Below are positions 5,368-6,509 of a DNA stretch of 6,509 bases, in pieces. How positions within the stretch are numbered: position 1 is the stretch's first letter; each line of letters starts with the position of its first letter. The notes beneath the pieces are model-generated. The model ran no database searches and had not been told where the DNA came from. It saw nothing but the letters and a program-made list of their open reading frames with translations. Made by a program: the position numbers and the translations under genes. This DNA is from Bacillota bacterium (GTDB taxonomy: Bacteria > Bacillota_A > Clostridia > Peptostreptococcales > Anaerovoracaceae), in the NCBI GenBank assembly GCA_017437925.1, contig JAFRWQ010000141.1:1-6509 (forward strand). The letters run 5' to 3'.

Positions 5368-6509
5368 TTACGCTTCTTTCCAGCGGACCACGGGCTTCCT
5401 GGCGGCCAGTACCTCGTCGGGACGGCCGATCTGGGCGTGGTGCGGGGATCCGTGCATGTACTCGGGATCCTTGTGGGCCAGCTCGCAGACCTTGTGGAAC
5501 ACGTCGGCTGCCCAGTCAAGAGTCTCCTTGCTCTCGGTCTCGGTGGGCTCAAGCATGAGAGCCTCGTGGACGATGAGCGGGAAGTACATCGTAGGCGGAT
5601 GCATGCCGTAGTCGATCAGGGTCTTGGCTACGTCCAGAGCGGAGACGCCGGTCTCCTTCTTGAACTCGCCAAGGTCGAGCACAAACTCGTGCATGCAGAT
5701 CCTGTCGAAGGCGGGCTCGAAGGCGCCCTTGATCTGATGCATCAGGTAGTTGGCGTTGAGGACAGCGTTGGCGGACGCTTCGGGCACGCCTTCTTTGCCG
5801 AGAGTCAGCAGATAAGCAAGAGCCTTGACGACTACCAGGAAGTTGCCCGCGAAGCCTCTGACCTGAATGTGTCCTTCCTCGTCCATCAGAGCGGACTTGG
5901 GAAGGAAGGGGGCCAGGAACTCCTTGCAGCCTACCGCGCCGGCGCCGGGTCCGCCGCCGCCGTGGGGAGTGCTGAAGGTCTTGTGCAGGTTCATGTGGAT
6001 GCAGTCGAAGCCCATGTCTCCGGGCCTTACGATGCCCATGACTGCGTTGAGGTTGGCGCCGTCATAGTAGCAGAGACCGCCGGCCTCGTGGACGAGCCTG
6101 GTGATCTCGAGGATGTTCTGGTCGAAGATACCGACGGTGTTGGGGTTGGTCAGCATCAGTCCTGCGGTGTCTTCGCCGAGAGCGGCCTTGAGGGCTTCAA
6201 GATCGACGCAGCCGAGAGGATCGGAAGCGATGTTGACGATCTCGTATCCGCACATTGCCGCGGTGGCGGGGTTGGTGCCGTTGGCGGAGTCGGGAACGAT
6301 GATCTTCTTTCTCTTGTCATCGCCTCTGGACATGTGGTACTGCTTGATCAGCATGACGCCGGTGAACTCGCCGTGGGCGCCTGCCGCGGGCTGGAAGGTC
6401 ATGTCGTCCATGCCGGAGATCTCGCAGAGATACTTCTTGGCGGTGGCGATGACTTCTTTGCAGCCCTGGACCGAATACTCGGGGGCCAGGGGATGGATGC
6501 CGGTGAAGC
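5368..6509 (-). CDS. gcvPB: Glycine decarboxylase subunit 2 (P protein, C-terminal-type subunit), N-terminus cut by window
   Basis: The frame is open from the window edge to a TAA at 5368-5370, giving about 379 visible residues. Two-subunit-type GcvPB proteins are about 480-490 residues, so roughly 100 are missing. A Met at 6409-6411 is internal: the 32 codons upstream read on as conserved GcvPB sequence (FTGIHPLAPEYSVQGCKEV and following). With GcvPA it forms the PLP-dependent P protein that decarboxylates glycine and loads the aminomethyl group onto lipoyl-GcvH. The PLP lysine is in NLHKTFSTPHGGGGPG, with the Lys codon at 5980-5982. The cofactor-contacting Asp is in YYDGANLNA. PDSANGTNPATA and the C-terminal PTETESKETLD are also family hallmarks. 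lplA and lpdA follow directly; gcvPA, gcvH and gcvT are expected upstream outside the window. Confidence 0.97.
   Translation of the reverse strand, partial: FTGIHPLAPEYSVQGCKEVIATAKKYLCEISGMDDMTFQPAAGAHGEFTGVMLIKQYHMSRGDDKRKKIIVPDSANGTNPATAAMCGYEIVNIASDPLGCVDLEALKAALGEDTAGLMLTNPNTVGIFDQNILEITRLVHEAGGLCYYDGANLNAVMGIVRPGDMGFDCIHMNLHKTFSTPHGGGGPGAGAVGCKEFLAPFLPKSALMDEEGHIQVRGFAGNFLVVVKALAYLLTLGKEGVPEASANAVLNANYLMHQIKGAFEPAFDRICMHEFVLDLGEFKKETGVSALDVAKTLIDYGMHPPTMYFPLIVHEALMLEPTETESKETLDWAADVFHKVCELAHKDPEYMHGSPHHAQIGRPDEVLAARKPVVRWKEA

Overview
The window reads as chromosomal DNA of a moderately GC-rich anaerobic bacterium, plausibly a Bacillota (Clostridia-like) or similar fermenter. The hints are a two-subunit glycine decarboxylase (gcvPB), a lipoate ligase and a stand-alone dihydrolipoamide dehydrogenase in one operon, strong purine-rich Shine-Dalgarno sequences, and a CadA-like P-type ATPase. 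This placement is an inference and is not firm. I see no mobile element, CRISPR array, rRNA or tRNA.

Layout: (1) Positions 1-528, plus strand: a GNAT acetyltransferase that lacks only its first few residues. (2) 579-604: a symmetric A-stem-T terminator between converging genes, usable in both directions. (3) 660-2663, minus strand: a two-gene metal-efflux operon. A 72-residue heavy-metal-associated (HMA) protein is followed after 9 nt by a Zn/Cd/Pb-type P1B ATPase with no HMA domain of its own and apparently no first transmembrane helix. (4) 2664-2800: the control region of that operon. It has a near-perfect sigma-70 promoter flanked by two 19-bp copies of one dyad in inverted orientation. 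(5) 2887-2918: the terminator of the next operon. (6) 2941-6509, minus strand, transcribed gcvPB -> lplA -> lpdA: the downstream end of a glycine cleavage operon, with gcvPB cut by the window edge.

How the genes work together: GcvPB carries the PLP site of the glycine-decarboxylating P protein. LplA attaches lipoate, presumably to the GcvH carrier encoded outside the window. LpdA re-oxidises the dihydrolipoyl arm with NAD+. In the metal operon, the small HMA protein likely binds Zn2+/Cd2+/Pb2+ and hands it to the ATPase, which exports it. The paired dyads suggest control by a metal-responsive repressor that is not encoded here.

Most genes are ordinary housekeeping or metal-resistance types. 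The most unusual parts are the paired operators around the metal promoter, the detached HMA domain with an N-terminally shortened ATPase, and two gene junctions with the same architecture (in-frame TAA, 9 nt, ATG, no visible Shine-Dalgarno). I found no convincing wholly new system.
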